From DASSFZ01 sp035283185 (lineage in GTDB: Bacteria > Chloroflexota > Anaerolineae > Fen-1058), in the NCBI GenBank assembly GCA_035283185.1, contig DATEUJ010000214.1:1-25534 (forward strand): a stretch of 25,534 bases of DNA. The letters run 5' to 3'. The notes beneath the pieces were generated by a model. The model saw nothing but the letters and a program-made list of their open reading frames with translations, searched no databases and was not told the DNA's origin. Both the position numbers and the translations under genes were made by a program. Below are positions 1-9,227 of the stretch, in pieces. The first letter of the stretch is position 1. Each line of letters opens with the position of its first letter.

Positions 1-19
1 GGATCTCAGTTCGAGATCC
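1..19 (-). terminator. Hairpin downstream of hpf, possible terminator
   Basis: A perfect 7-bp stem (GGATCTC / GAGATCC) with a 5-nt loop lies 28 nt beyond the hpf stop codon on the minus strand. The window ends here, so any following T-tract cannot be seen. It would close the long tad-comF-hpf operon. Confidence 0.4.
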
Positions 20-46
20 CCGCGCCGCGCCGAGACGAACGGGTTT

Positions 47-607
47 CTAGGCTAGTTCCGGCTGCAGCAGGCCGTAATTGCCATCCTTGCGCCGGTATAG
101 CACGCTGAACGATTCGGTCTCTGCGTCGAAGAACACGAAGAAATCGTGGCCCAGCAGCTCCATCTGTTCCAGCGCCTCTTCGCGGTGCATCGGCGACACT
201 TCGAAGCGCTTGATGCGGACGATGTCGCCCGGCGGCGGCTCGGCGTCCTGCTCGGCTGTCGCCTCGACGGCTGCCACGTTGGGCTTCTCGCCGGCGGCGC
301 GCTCGCCGCGCTGGGTGCGCCGCTCCTTGTAGCGCGAGATCTGGCGCTGCATCTTGTCCAACACCGCGTCGATCGCGGCGAAGATATCTTGATCGCGCTC
401 CTCGGCGCGCAGGAGTGCGCCGCGATTGCGCACCGTCAGTTGCGCCACGTGTCGATCCTGAGCGGATCGGGTCTTCTCCACCGAGAGGTCTATATGCGCT
501 TCGTCGATCGTCGGCAGGTAGCGATCGAGCTTGGTCACCTTCTTGGTGACGTAGTCGTTAATCCGGTCGTTGATGACGATGTTCTTGCCGCGAATGGTGA
601 CTTCCAT
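47..607 (-). CDS. hpf: Ribosome hibernation promoting factor, long form
   Basis: A 186-residue protein with the two-domain layout of long HPF. The N-terminal S30AE/RaiA-like domain (about residues 1-105, starting MEVTIRGKN) binds the 30S decoding region. A variable linker follows, and then the conserved C-terminal dimerisation domain (RIKRFEVSPM, then MELLGHDFFVFFD and SVLYRRKDGNYGLL). Long HPF dimerises stationary-phase 70S ribosomes into inactive 100S particles; this is family knowledge. The open frame extends upstream to 667, but ATG 607 was chosen because GGAGGA sits 7 nt before it and the family starts there. It follows comF by 31 nt on the same strand and is probably cotranscribed. Family assignment is secure. 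Confidence 0.95.
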   Translation of the reverse strand: MEVTIRGKNIVINDRINDYVTKKVTKLDRYLPTIDEAHIDLSVEKTRSAQDRHVAQLTVRNRGALLRAEERDQDIFAAIDAVLDKMQRQISRYKERRTQRGERAAGEKPNVAAVEATAEQDAEPPPGDIVRIKRFEVSPMHREEALEQMELLGHDFFVFFDAETESFSVLYRRKDGNYGLLQPELA

Positions 608-638
608 CCCATCCTCCGGGTCGTGATTTGAGCTCGCG

Positions 639-1346
639 TCACGCTGTGCGGGCCAGCACCAGCCCATAGACGGCGGTGACGCCCGCCTCTTTCAATGCGA
701 CGGCGCAGGCGTCCAGCGTTGCGCCGGTCGTGCATACATCGTCGATGAGCAGCACGGCGTCGCCGCGCAAGACGTCCGTGCTGCATCGAAACGCGTCCGC
801 CACGTTGGCCCGGCGTTCCTCCGCACCCAGCGTCATCTGGACGGCCGTGGCGCGCACGCGCCGCAGCGCGCCGGCGTAGACCGGCAGGTCGGCCTTGCGG
901 CCGACGCGCCGCGCCAGCAGTTCGGCTTGATTATAACCCCGTTCACGCTGCCGTTGCGGGTGCAGCGGCACGGGCGCAATCGCGCGCGCGGGCGCCGGCG
1001 CCGCCAGCCAGAATGAAGCCAGGGCATCGCCCAGCGGATCGGCCAGGGCGGCCAGGCCCTGATACTTGAATGCGTGAATGGCGTGACGCATGCGGCCGTC
1101 AAACAGCGTCAGCGCCCGGATCGAATCGATCGCCTGCGGTGAGGCGCGGCAGCTCGCGCACAGATTGGATGGAGTGTCGGGCTTGCCACAGCGGGCACAG
1201 AAGGGAGGGGCGATGGGCTGCGCGCTGGCCTGGCAGGCTGCACACCACAGCGAGCCTGGCGCGCCGCAGCCACCGCAGCGCGGCGGGAAGATGAGATCGA
1301 CGATGCGGCGCCAACGAGCGACAGGAGAGAACGTGAACTCAGCCAC
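639..1346 (-). CDS. comF: ComF family protein, zinc ribbon plus phosphoribosyltransferase domain
   Basis: A 235-residue protein. The N-terminus carries three CxxC pairs (CGGC, CAAC, CARC and later CASC) typical of the ComF double zinc ribbon. A type I phosphoribosyltransferase fold follows, with the family signature PVPLHPQRQRERGYNQAELLAR split around residues 110-130 and the PRPP-binding loop VLLIDDVCTTGAT near residue 200. ComF proteins support DNA uptake in competent bacteria, but many homologues have no known substrate. The start is GTG, with no earlier candidate and only a distant GGAGAAGG upstream. It lies between tadC and hpf with short gaps. A ComF next to a Tad apparatus could fit DNA uptake; this is inference, as comF-hpf pairs also occur without pili. 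Confidence 0.9.
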   Translation of the reverse strand: MAEFTFSPVARWRRIVDLIFPPRCGGCGAPGSLWCAACQASAQPIAPPFCARCGKPDTPSNLCASCRASPQAIDSIRALTLFDGRMRHAIHAFKYQGLAALADPLGDALASFWLAAPAPARAIAPVPLHPQRQRERGYNQAELLARRVGRKADLPVYAGALRRVRATAVQMTLGAEERRANVADAFRCSTDVLRGDAVLLIDDVCTTGATLDACAVALKEAGVTAVYGLVLARTA

Positions 1347-1394
1347 CGCTGGGCCGGTCCTTCTCCGGTTTTGGGCGACAGTCGACGAGGCGCG

Positions 1395-2321
1395 CTAGAA
1401 TATGCCCGCCTGCATGACCTGCAGAATAGCCGGGCCGAGCAGCACTACCCAGATCGACGGAAAGATCAGGAAGACCATCGGGATGATCATCTTGATCGAC
1501 GCCTGGTGCGCTTTTTCCTCGGCGCGCTGGCGGCGGCGAATGCGCATCTGGTCCGACTGGATGCGCAGGATTTTCGTCATGCTCACGCCCAGGATCTCCG
1601 CCTGAATGATGGCAGCCACGAAGGAAGTGACTTCCGACACTTCCATGCGGTTCGCCATGTCGCGCATGGCTTCGCGCCGCATGCGGCCGAGCTGGATCTC
1701 TTGCAGCACGCGTGTGAAGGCGCGGCTGAGCTCGTTATCCCACTTCTCGGACACCTTCTTCATCGCCTGGTCGAAGCCCAGGCCGGCCTCTACGCACACC
1801 GTCAGCAAGTCGAGCGCGTCCGGCAGCGACTTGACGATGCTCGACTGGCGCGACCGGATCCGGCGGCCCAGCAACAGCGCCGGCAGAAAGAAGCCCAACA
1901 AAGCGAAGACGATCGTCATCAGCAGCCGCATGCCGATCTCGGCGTCCGTGATCGACAGCACTACGAAGATCAGAGCCGCCAGCACGATGGCGGCCAGCAC
2001 GCGCACCCCGAAGAATTCCGACGCCGACCAGTTCTGCGGATTTCCGGCCAGGTCGAGCTTGTGCCGGGCAGCTTCGAGCGTGCGCTCCGGCGTGAAGCGC
2101 TTGACGAATTCGGCCATACTGCGCACCAGCGGCGCGATGACGCGCTCGCTGAACGGCAGGGAAAGCTCGATCTCTTCGAGCGTCGCGGCCTGCTCGCGCG
2201 CGCTGTACTCAGCCAGCCGCGCCTGCAGCGCCTCCCTCGGATCGCGCGCGCTCAGCCCGATGAGGATCAAGACCACGGCCAACCCGATGGCGACGAGCAG
2301 TCCAACCCCCAGAAACTCCAT
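1395..2321 (-). CDS. tadC: Tad pilus inner-membrane platform protein TadC (T2SS F family)
   Basis: A 308-residue membrane protein with an N-terminal transmembrane segment (FLGVGLLVAIGLAVVLILIG), a central hydrophobic pair and a C-terminal segment near MVFLIFPSIWVVLLGPAIL. The cytoplasmic T2SSF domain reads SLPDALDLLTVCVEAGLGFDQA and later ILGVSMTKILRIQSDQMR, typical of TadC. With TadB it forms the membrane platform on which the CpaF ATPase drives Flp pilus assembly. ATG 2321 was chosen over the preceding GTG because AAGGAG lies 6 nt upstream. It follows tadB by 18 nt, as in canonical tad operons. Confidence 0.92.
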   Translation of the reverse strand: MEFLGVGLLVAIGLAVVLILIGLSARDPREALQARLAEYSAREQAATLEEIELSLPFSERVIAPLVRSMAEFVKRFTPERTLEAARHKLDLAGNPQNWSASEFFGVRVLAAIVLAALIFVVLSITDAEIGMRLLMTIVFALLGFFLPALLLGRRIRSRQSSIVKSLPDALDLLTVCVEAGLGFDQAMKKVSEKWDNELSRAFTRVLQEIQLGRMRREAMRDMANRMEVSEVTSFVAAIIQAEILGVSMTKILRIQSDQMRIRRRQRAEEKAHQASIKMIIPMVFLIFPSIWVVLLGPAILQVMQAGIF

Positions 2322-2339
2322 CACGCACTCCTTGAGCCG

Positions 2340-3305
2340 TTATACCTCGATGCTGACGATTTTGCGAATAATGAAGTAACCCGTCAGAATGCTCAACCCG
2401 CTGCACACGACCATCGACCAGCCGCAGAAACCCGTGGTGAACAACTGCGAGATATAGGCCGGGTTGATCAGGTACAAGAAGCCTGTGATGGCGATCGGCA
2501 GGAGCACGATGACGTACATCGAGATGCGCCCCTGGGCGGTGAGTACGCTGATCTCGCCCTTGATGCGCACCCGCTCGCGAATGGTGTAGCTGATCGTGTC
2601 GAGGATCTCGGCCAGGTTGCCGCCCACCTCGCGCTGCACGTTCATCGCCGTGACGATCAGGTCCAGGTCGTCGCTCTTGACACGGCGCAGCATGTTCGCC
2701 AGCGCCTGCTCCTGGGTCAGGCCAAGCTGCATCTCTTGCACCACGCGCCCCACTTCGGTCGCGAGCGGCGGCGAAAGCTCGCTGGCCACGGCTTCCATGG
2801 CCTGCGTCGCGCTGTAGCCGGCGCGCAAGCCATTGACCATCATGTTGAGAAAATCGCCGAGCTGATTGTTGAACGCCCTCAAGCGGCGGCTCTGCGCCAT
2901 GCCGACCAGCGTGCGCGGCACGAAGAACCCGACGACGGCTATGAGCAGCGCGAAGACGATCGAGCCTGACGACAGGAGGAAACCGAGCGCGCCGCCCACG
3001 ACGACCGACGCAACCAGAAAGATCAGGTACTCGAAGACGGTCAGCTTGAGATCGGCGCGGGCGAGCTGCGTAGCAATGTCGTCCGCGAAGCTCCGGCCGG
3101 CCAGCGCCTTGTTGATCGAGTCGCCGACCAGCGACATTCGCGGGCGCGCTTCCTGGGCCGGCTGGCGCGCCCCTGTCTCGACGGTGGCGAAGCGCTCCAG
3201 GCGCTGCTCGATCTCGCGCCGGGGCCGCAGCGAAGAGATCACGCCGAAGAATAGAACGGCCAGCGCCACGCCTCCGAGGGCGAGCGCGATGATTTGTGGG
3301 GACAT
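2340..3305 (-). CDS. tadB: Tad pilus inner-membrane platform protein TadB (T2SS F family)
   Basis: A 321-residue protein with an N-terminal membrane anchor (IIALALGGVALAVLFFGVI), a double segment near residues 105-145 and C-terminal segments (MYVIVLLPIAITGFLYLI and the last 40 residues). The T2SSF domain carries QLGDFLNMMVNGLRAGYSATQAMEAV and the motif DLDLIVTAMNVQREVGGNLAEILD, diagnostic of TadB. It pairs with TadC as the pilus assembly platform. It starts 17 nt after the cpaF stop codon. A GGGAG run overlaps the usual ribosome-binding position but sits close to the ATG. Confidence 0.93.
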   Translation of the reverse strand: MSPQIIALALGGVALAVLFFGVISSLRPRREIEQRLERFATVETGARQPAQEARPRMSLVGDSINKALAGRSFADDIATQLARADLKLTVFEYLIFLVASVVVGGALGFLLSSGSIVFALLIAVVGFFVPRTLVGMAQSRRLRAFNNQLGDFLNMMVNGLRAGYSATQAMEAVASELSPPLATEVGRVVQEMQLGLTQEQALANMLRRVKSDDLDLIVTAMNVQREVGGNLAEILDTISYTIRERVRIKGEISVLTAQGRISMYVIVLLPIAITGFLYLINPAYISQLFTTGFCGWSMVVCSGLSILTGYFIIRKIVSIEV

Positions 3306-3322
3306 GCTCCCGCCCTCGCTCG

Positions 3323-4756
<1,434 letters not shown>

Positions 4757-4779
4757 GCTCTATCCTCCTCACGCGTCGC

Positions 4780-6063
4780 TTATTGGCGGAAGAAGCGCGC
4801 GCCGCGCTTGCGCGACGCGTCCTCCAATGCCGCCTCCTCCGCAGCCGCCTCCTGCGACGCTTTCAGGTCGGCTGCCAGTCGCTCGGCGAGCTGGTTGATG
4901 GCCGCGGCGATCGGCTTGTTGCGCTGCTCGGTGACCAGCGGCAAGCCGCGCCGGATGGATTGGGCCACCGTGTCTGCATCGTGCGGAATCTGCAACAGCA
5001 CCTTGTGCTTGAGATTATCCCCGATGAGCTTGGACGTGATGGGATTGCGCGGGTCCACCTGGTTGAGCACCAGCATCATCTTTTGCAACGGATATCCAAG
5101 CGCCTCGGTAACCTGGAAGAACACGCGCGCGTTCTTGATGGCGGGCACTTCGGCCACCGTCAGCAGGATGACCCGATCCGCGATGTCCAGCGCGGTCAGC
5201 GTCAGATCGCTGAGCGTGGACGCCGTGTCGATGACGATGTAGTCGAACTGCAGCCGCATCTCGTCCACGATGCGCTGCAGATGGTCCGGCTGCACCAGGT
5301 CGGCCAGCTCGGGCCGGTTCGGCGCGAGCAGCGCCTTGACCCCGGAGGGATGCGGCGTGATGACCGTGGACAGCAGGTCGGCGTCGAGATCGTCGATCGA
5401 CTGCGAGATGTCGGCGATGCTCCGGCTGACGTGCAGGTTGAGCATCACGTCGACGTTCCCGTATTGCAGGCTGGCGTCGATGAGCGCGACCTTGACGTCG
5501 GGCCGCTGTAGCGCGACGGCCAGATTGACCGCCACCATGCTCGTGCCGACGCCACCCTTCGGCGCGTACACGGTGATGACCGAGCCTTCCGGCGCGGCCA
5601 TGGGGGCCGGCACCGTCATGCGCTTGCCCGACGGGCCGACCACCTGCACCATCGCTTGCGCCGGCATGGCGGCCGCCCGCTGCTGGCTCATGCGATAGAC
5701 GCGGCGAATCGTCGACACCAGCTCGTCGCCGCTGAACGGCTTAGTCAGGAAATCGCGCGCGCCGGCGAGCATCGAGCGGCGCACATAGTCCGTGTCGCTC
5801 TGCACCGACATCATGATCACCTGAACCGTCGGCACTTCCTGGGTGATCGCCTCGACTGCGCTGATGCCGTCCAGGCCGGGCATGTTGATGTCCATCAAGA
5901 CAATATCGGGCTGGTATTCATGCGCCGCCTGGATGGCGTCGTGCCCCGTGCCGGCCACGCCGGTCACGTCGATATCGCTCTCGAACGCAAGCAGCTTGCG
6001 GACGTTCTCGCGCGTCTCGGGAATGTCGTCCACGATCAGCACGCGGATTTTGTCCGATCCCAC
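4780..6063 (-). CDS. cpaE: CpaE/TadZ-like protein: receiver domain fused to MinD-type ATPase
   Basis: A 427-residue protein. Residues 1-125 form a response-regulator receiver that looks complete: acidic pair VDD, phosphoacceptor in VLMDINMPG, and Lys in FLTKPF. Residues about 165-400 form a ParA/MinD ATPase with the deviant Walker A KGGVGTS, then VALIDASLQYGNVDVMLN and IVIDTASTLSDLTLTALD. CpaE/TadZ proteins place the Tad pilus at a cell site; many have degenerate receivers, so an intact phosphorylation site is notable. The start is GTG 6063, with GAGGAG 7 nt upstream. The longer open frame to 6150 runs through a palindromic element (6085-6148) and is rejected. The neighbouring two-component pair is a possible but unproven phosphodonor source. 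Confidence 0.92.
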   Translation of the reverse strand: MGSDKIRVLIVDDIPETRENVRKLLAFESDIDVTGVAGTGHDAIQAAHEYQPDIVLMDINMPGLDGISAVEAITQEVPTVQVIMMSVQSDTDYVRRSMLAGARDFLTKPFSGDELVSTIRRVYRMSQQRAAAMPAQAMVQVVGPSGKRMTVPAPMAAPEGSVITVYAPKGGVGTSMVAVNLAVALQRPDVKVALIDASLQYGNVDVMLNLHVSRSIADISQSIDDLDADLLSTVITPHPSGVKALLAPNRPELADLVQPDHLQRIVDEMRLQFDYIVIDTASTLSDLTLTALDIADRVILLTVAEVPAIKNARVFFQVTEALGYPLQKMMLVLNQVDPRNPITSKLIGDNLKHKVLLQIPHDADTVAQSIRRGLPLVTEQRNKPIAAAINQLAERLAADLKASQEAAAEEAALEDASRKRGARFFRQ

Positions 6064-6084
6064 GTTGACACTCCTCAGCTTAAT

Positions 6085-6148
6085 GAGTTCCTTCAGCCCC
6101 CTGAGTTCCCACCAGGCACTTGAGGAAATAAAGGAACTGAAGGAACTC
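6085..6148. repeat. 64-bp inverted-repeat element between cpaB and cpaE
   Basis: Perfect 12-bp arms, GAGTTCCTTCAG (6085-6096) and CTGAAGGAACTC (6137-6148), enclose 40 bp holding further GAGTTCC and GGAACT copies. It starts 2 bp after the cpaB stop codon and ends 22 bp before the cpaE start. In the transcript it would fold into a hairpin between the two genes. Confidence 0.75.
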
Positions 6149-6150
6149 AA

Positions 6151-7203
6151 TCAACGGCACGCATCCTTTGTCCAGCGCTCGGGGCAGATCGCTTCGTTCG
6201 GCGGCGGCGGGTAGTTGATCGCGAAGTCCAGCTTCGGCGGCAGGGTCACGCTGAAGCTGTCGAACACATACTGTAGCGTCACGCTGGTCGTGCTCACCGG
6301 CGCGCGATCGGGCGCCCCGCGCAGGGCCAGATCGATGATCGCGTCGCTCTCGCGCAGCCACTGCAGGATCAGCGCCTGTTGCGGATCGACGATCAGGATG
6401 ACGACGTTGGGGCGCGGCGGCAGCGCGGTCGGCGTCGCGCCCGGCACCGACACCGTGGTCGGCGTCGGCTCCTCCGGCACGCCCGGCGTGAAGCGCGGGA
6501 TCGGCGTCGGCTCGACCCAGTCGCCGAGACTCAGCACTTCGAGGTCCTGCAAAACAAGCTGCGACGACAACCTCGGGAAAACCGATGCGTTTTGGAGGCT
6601 GGACAACGCCTGCTGCGCGGCCGCCGGGGGCTCGAGCCCGGCGGCGATCAGTTCGTCAACCAGGTTGCGATTGAAAGGAATCGTCTTGTACTGCCCCTCT
6701 CGATCGACGTCGACCAGCCAGAACGAAGCGAGCACGTCGACGTGATCGCCGGGCCGGATAGCGTAGCCGACGCTCGACAGTTGATCGACGGGCAGCGCGA
6801 CGGCGCGCTTGTCGTTCGGAATGAGCAGGGCGGCGTCGGAGCCGCGCGCAGCCAAGAGCGCGGGATCGCGCGTCAGCATCACGTCCATCAACGGCTGGTT
6901 GTAGAGAATATCGGTCCGGGCGATGAAATTCTGGACATCCTCTACATTCGTGAAAGCGCCCGGCGGCACGTTGTTCGCCGGCAAGCTCGCCATAGTCACA
7001 CTGTCTGCCGTGATCAGTCGCCCGCGCGGAATGTTCTGCGCGGCGACCACAACCTCGACCATCGGGACGGCGGGCGTTGGCTCCACCGTCACCTCCGGCG
7101 TGGGCGGTTGGCCGATGTTTCCCGGGCCGAGCAAGATAAACGCAGCCACCGCAGCCAGGAGCATCACCACACCTAGCAGGATTAACGTGCGACTACGTCG
7201 CAT
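6151..7203 (-). CDS. cpaB: Flp pilus assembly protein CpaB/RcpC (SAF domain)
   Basis: A 350-residue protein with one N-terminal membrane segment (TLILLGVVMLLAAVAAFILLG) and a Pro/Thr-rich spacer. An SAF-type beta-clip domain follows (VVAAQNIPRGRLITADSVTMASLP, about residues 50-110), and then the RcpC domain with KRAVALPVDQLSSVGYAIRPGDHVDVLASF split around residues 135-165. A Pro/Thr linker (TPIPRFTPGVPEEPTPT) interrupts the C-terminal half. In diderms RcpC works with the secretin; here no secretin gene is present, so it may act in a single-membrane or atypical envelope. ATG 7203 has GGAGG 6 nt upstream. It lies 46 nt after the LPSTG protein gene. Confidence 0.9.
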   Translation of the reverse strand: MRRSRTLILLGVVMLLAAVAAFILLGPGNIGQPPTPEVTVEPTPAVPMVEVVVAAQNIPRGRLITADSVTMASLPANNVPPGAFTNVEDVQNFIARTDILYNQPLMDVMLTRDPALLAARGSDAALLIPNDKRAVALPVDQLSSVGYAIRPGDHVDVLASFWLVDVDREGQYKTIPFNRNLVDELIAAGLEPPAAAQQALSSLQNASVFPRLSSQLVLQDLEVLSLGDWVEPTPIPRFTPGVPEEPTPTTVSVPGATPTALPPRPNVVILIVDPQQALILQWLRESDAIIDLALRGAPDRAPVSTTSVTLQYVFDSFSVTLPPKLDFAINYPPPPNEAICPERWTKDACR

Positions 7204-7249
7204 GGAAAGCCTCCTCACAAGAGTCGGGCGATGCCGCTGTGCCCTCGAT

Positions 7250-7969
7250 TCAAGTCGCGCTCTGAGTCCTTCGACGGATCACGCCGACAACCACCAGAAC
7301 GAGAATCAAGATGCCGGCAGTGGCCAGGCCGGCGGCATTCGTGCCGGTCGACGGCAGACTGCCTGCCTGACCTCCGGGCGTGGCTGTGATCCCTGCCTTC
7401 GCCGTAGGCGACGGCGTCGGCAAAGCCGTGGCGGTCGTAAGCCCAAAGCAGGCGCCGGCCTGCGGAAGCAACTGATCGTTGCTGCCCCATCCCACGACGC
7501 CGGTCCGCGTCGCCACTCTCCACCACCACAAGCCGTCGGCGCGCTCCGGCCCGGCCGTCACAAGAACGACGTCGTCTCGCCCCACGGTCTGCACGTGGTT
7601 GGCGTTGAAACCCGGCGCGTCGCCCAAAATCAGTCCTTGCGCTCCCACCACACGCGCGCAGGCATTCACTCGAATACCGAGGCTGGGCGTGGCCGGCGGG
7701 CCTGGCGGGCGGGGCGGCGCGCCCGGGGTGCCTGTCGGCTGAGGCGGCACGCCCGTGGCAATGACCGTCGATGTACTCGTCGGCGGCGCCGAAGTGCTCG
7801 TCGGCGGCGCCGGAGTACTGGTCGGTGTGCTGATCACGACCTGCGTCGGTGTGGGCGACGGTGGCACCTGCTCCAGCCTGGAGTGCGGAGACGGCCTGAA
7901 TCCGAGACTGCTTATCGCCACCAGTAGCGCAAAGGCGGTTGCAACACCGAGCGCCAAGCGATCGCGCAT
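7250..7969 (-). CDS. Secreted SH3-like surface protein with LPSTG sorting signal
   Basis: A 239-residue protein. A signal-peptide-like N-terminus (LALGVATAFALLVAISSLGF) is followed by a Ser/Thr/Pro linker containing two TSTSAPP repeats encoded by a 21-bp tandem repeat. A bacterial SH3-like domain comes next (about residues 98-170; ending near WWWRVATRTGVVGWGSNDQLLP). The C-terminus has a Thr/Pro linker, LPSTG, a hydrophobic stretch (AGLATAGILILVLVVVGVI) and RRR, which together form a classical sortase signal. The role is probably a cell-envelope protein displayed outside; its partner is unknown. It is the first gene after a promoter at 8029-8057 and leads into the tad genes, so it may be a pilus-associated surface protein (inference). 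GGAG lies 6 nt before the ATG. Confidence 0.8.
   Translation of the reverse strand: MRDRLALGVATAFALLVAISSLGFRPSPHSRLEQVPPSPTPTQVVISTPTSTPAPPTSTSAPPTSTSTVIATGVPPQPTGTPGAPPRPPGPPATPSLGIRVNACARVVGAQGLILGDAPGFNANHVQTVGRDDVVLVTAGPERADGLWWWRVATRTGVVGWGSNDQLLPQAGACFGLTTATALPTPSPTAKAGITATPGGQAGSLPSTGTNAAGLATAGILILVLVVVGVIRRRTQSAT
7773..7814. repeat. Two-copy 21-bp tandem repeat in the linker region
   Basis: Two adjacent 21-bp units (7773-7793 and 7794-7814) differ at only two positions. They encode the repeated TSTSAPP linker of the LPSTG protein, and a partial third unit follows. The length of this linker probably varies between strains. Confidence 0.75.
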
Positions 7970-8028
7970 TCACCTCTCCGGTTTGCCAGTTCGGCCCGAT
8001 CGCCGACCCGGCGGCGCAAAGTGACGTA

Positions 8029-8057
8029 ATTTTAGCAGAAATCAAAGCTAGAAGCAA
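8029..8057 (-). promoter_or_regulatory. Candidate sigma-70 promoter for the LPSTG-tad operon
   Basis: On the minus strand TTGCTT (8052-8057) and TAAAAT (8029-8034) are separated by 17 bp, about 60 nt upstream of the ATG at 7969, in an AT-rich pocket that stands out from its surroundings. The -10 box matches at five of six positions; the -35 box is weaker. Confidence 0.5.
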
Positions 8058-8080
8058 TTAGAACAGGACAGAAGTGCTAT

Positions 8081-8110
8081 CCGGCCGGTGCGCACAAGCG
8101 CGCGGGCCGG
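8081..8110 (-). terminator. GC-rich hairpin after the histidine kinase gene
   Basis: CCGGCC (8081-8086) pairs with GGCCGG (8105-8110), with an inner GCGC/GCGC stem. It lies 18 nt past the kinase stop codon. There is no T-tract, so intrinsic termination is uncertain. Confidence 0.3.
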
Positions 8111-8127
8111 TATTCGGAGGGGCTCTG

Positions 8128-9192
8128 CTACGGCAGGGGAAGGATCAGGCTGACCTTCGTGCCGCGTCCCGGCGCGCTATCGATCTGGACCTGGCCGCCC
8201 ATCATCTCGACGCGCTCGCGCAGCGTGCTCAAGCCGATGCCTTTGCGAACGGCCAGCGTCTCGACCACGTCGAAGCCGCTGCCGTTATCTTCGACGGAGA
8301 CGCGCACGGCATCCTCAGTCAGATCGAGAAACACCTGTGCCCGGGTGGCGTGCGCGTGCTGGCGCACGTTGCTCAGCAGGTCCTGGACGATACGAAACAG
8401 CGCCATCTCCTTGTAGCCCGTGAACCGGCGCTCGTTGCCCGTGACGGTCAGCGCGATGGGCACGCCGCTCTTCTCCACGAAGCCGTCCACGTAGCGCTTG
8501 AGCGTTGGCACCAGGCCGAGATCGTCCAGCATCATCGGCCGCAGGTCGAACATGAAGTCGCGCACTTTTTGGAACGTGCTCGTGACGGCGGTTTTGAGAT
8601 TGCTCAACTCGGAGCGCGCGCGCTTGGCATCGTGGTCGAAGAGCCGCTCGCAAATCTCGGCCTGCAAGATCAGATTGGTGAGCGATTGGGCCGGGCCGTC
8701 GTGCAACTGCTTGACGAGGCGCTGTCGCTCCTGCTCTTGCGTTTCGATGATGCGCACGATCGCCGGCTGGCCCGCATCGGCGGCGCCGGAATCGATCCCC
8801 ACGCCGGGCGCCGCGACACCGGCGGCGTCGGAGACGGCGCTCACAGAGCGGTTCAGGGCATTGGCCAGACGGCTCAGATTCTGCTGATCGCTCTGGAGCT
8901 TCTCCAACTGACTCTTCATCATGACCAGCCGCTTCTGCGCCTCCTGCGCCTCGGCGTAAGCCGCCTGCAGATCGCTGCGGGGCACGGTATCGATGTTGAT
9001 CTCTATCTGCTTCACCCGGCTGGCAGCCTGCGCGTTGCGCTGCGCCAGACGATCCACCTCGCCGCCCGTCTGCTGGATCAGCAGGTCGATCTCCTTCAGT
9101 TCCCGCTGCGTTTGCTCGTACTCGGCCTTCAGCTCGTCGAGGAGGTGAGAGGAAGACCCTGAGCCTGCCGCCCGGCCGTGCAGTGCGTCCAT
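8128..9192 (-). CDS. Cytoplasmic DegS-like sensor histidine kinase (HisKA_3, HATPase_c)
   Basis: A 354-residue protein with no membrane segment. Residues about 15-110 are a long heptad-rich coiled coil. The phosphoacceptor is in RLVKQLHDGPAQSL (His near 164), the HisKA_3 type of the NarX/DegS group. The HATPase domain has the N box (LFRIVQDLLSNVRQHAHA), the G1 box (VEDNGSGFD) and the G2 region (GIGLSTLRERVEMMGG), ending in GRGTKVSLILPLP. It probably autophosphorylates in response to a cytoplasmic signal and passes phosphate to the regulator encoded just upstream (35 nt gap). GGGAGG precedes the ATG by 11 nt. The family call is secure; the signal is unknown. Confidence 0.92.
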   Translation of the reverse strand: MDALHGRAAGSGSSSHLLDELKAEYEQTQRELKEIDLLIQQTGGEVDRLAQRNAQAASRVKQIEINIDTVPRSDLQAAYAEAQEAQKRLVMMKSQLEKLQSDQQNLSRLANALNRSVSAVSDAAGVAAPGVGIDSGAADAGQPAIVRIIETQEQERQRLVKQLHDGPAQSLTNLILQAEICERLFDHDAKRARSELSNLKTAVTSTFQKVRDFMFDLRPMMLDDLGLVPTLKRYVDGFVEKSGVPIALTVTGNERRFTGYKEMALFRIVQDLLSNVRQHAHATRAQVFLDLTEDAVRVSVEDNGSGFDVVETLAVRKGIGLSTLRERVEMMGGQVQIDSAPGRGTKVSLILPLP

Positions 9193-9227
9193 GATCGATG
9201 CCGCCTCCCGTGCAGCGCGCGGCGCGC

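Noticed and set aside
1371..2969. A 532-residue plus-strand open frame
   Set aside because: It is antisense to tadC and tadB, rich in Arg/His/Asp/Gln, and has no family features. It arises from high-GC codon use of the real genes.
6064..6150. N-terminal extension of CpaE (MSSFSSFISSSAWW...)
   Set aside because: It is translation of the palindromic element; GTG 6063 has a good ribosome-binding site and begins directly at the receiver domain.
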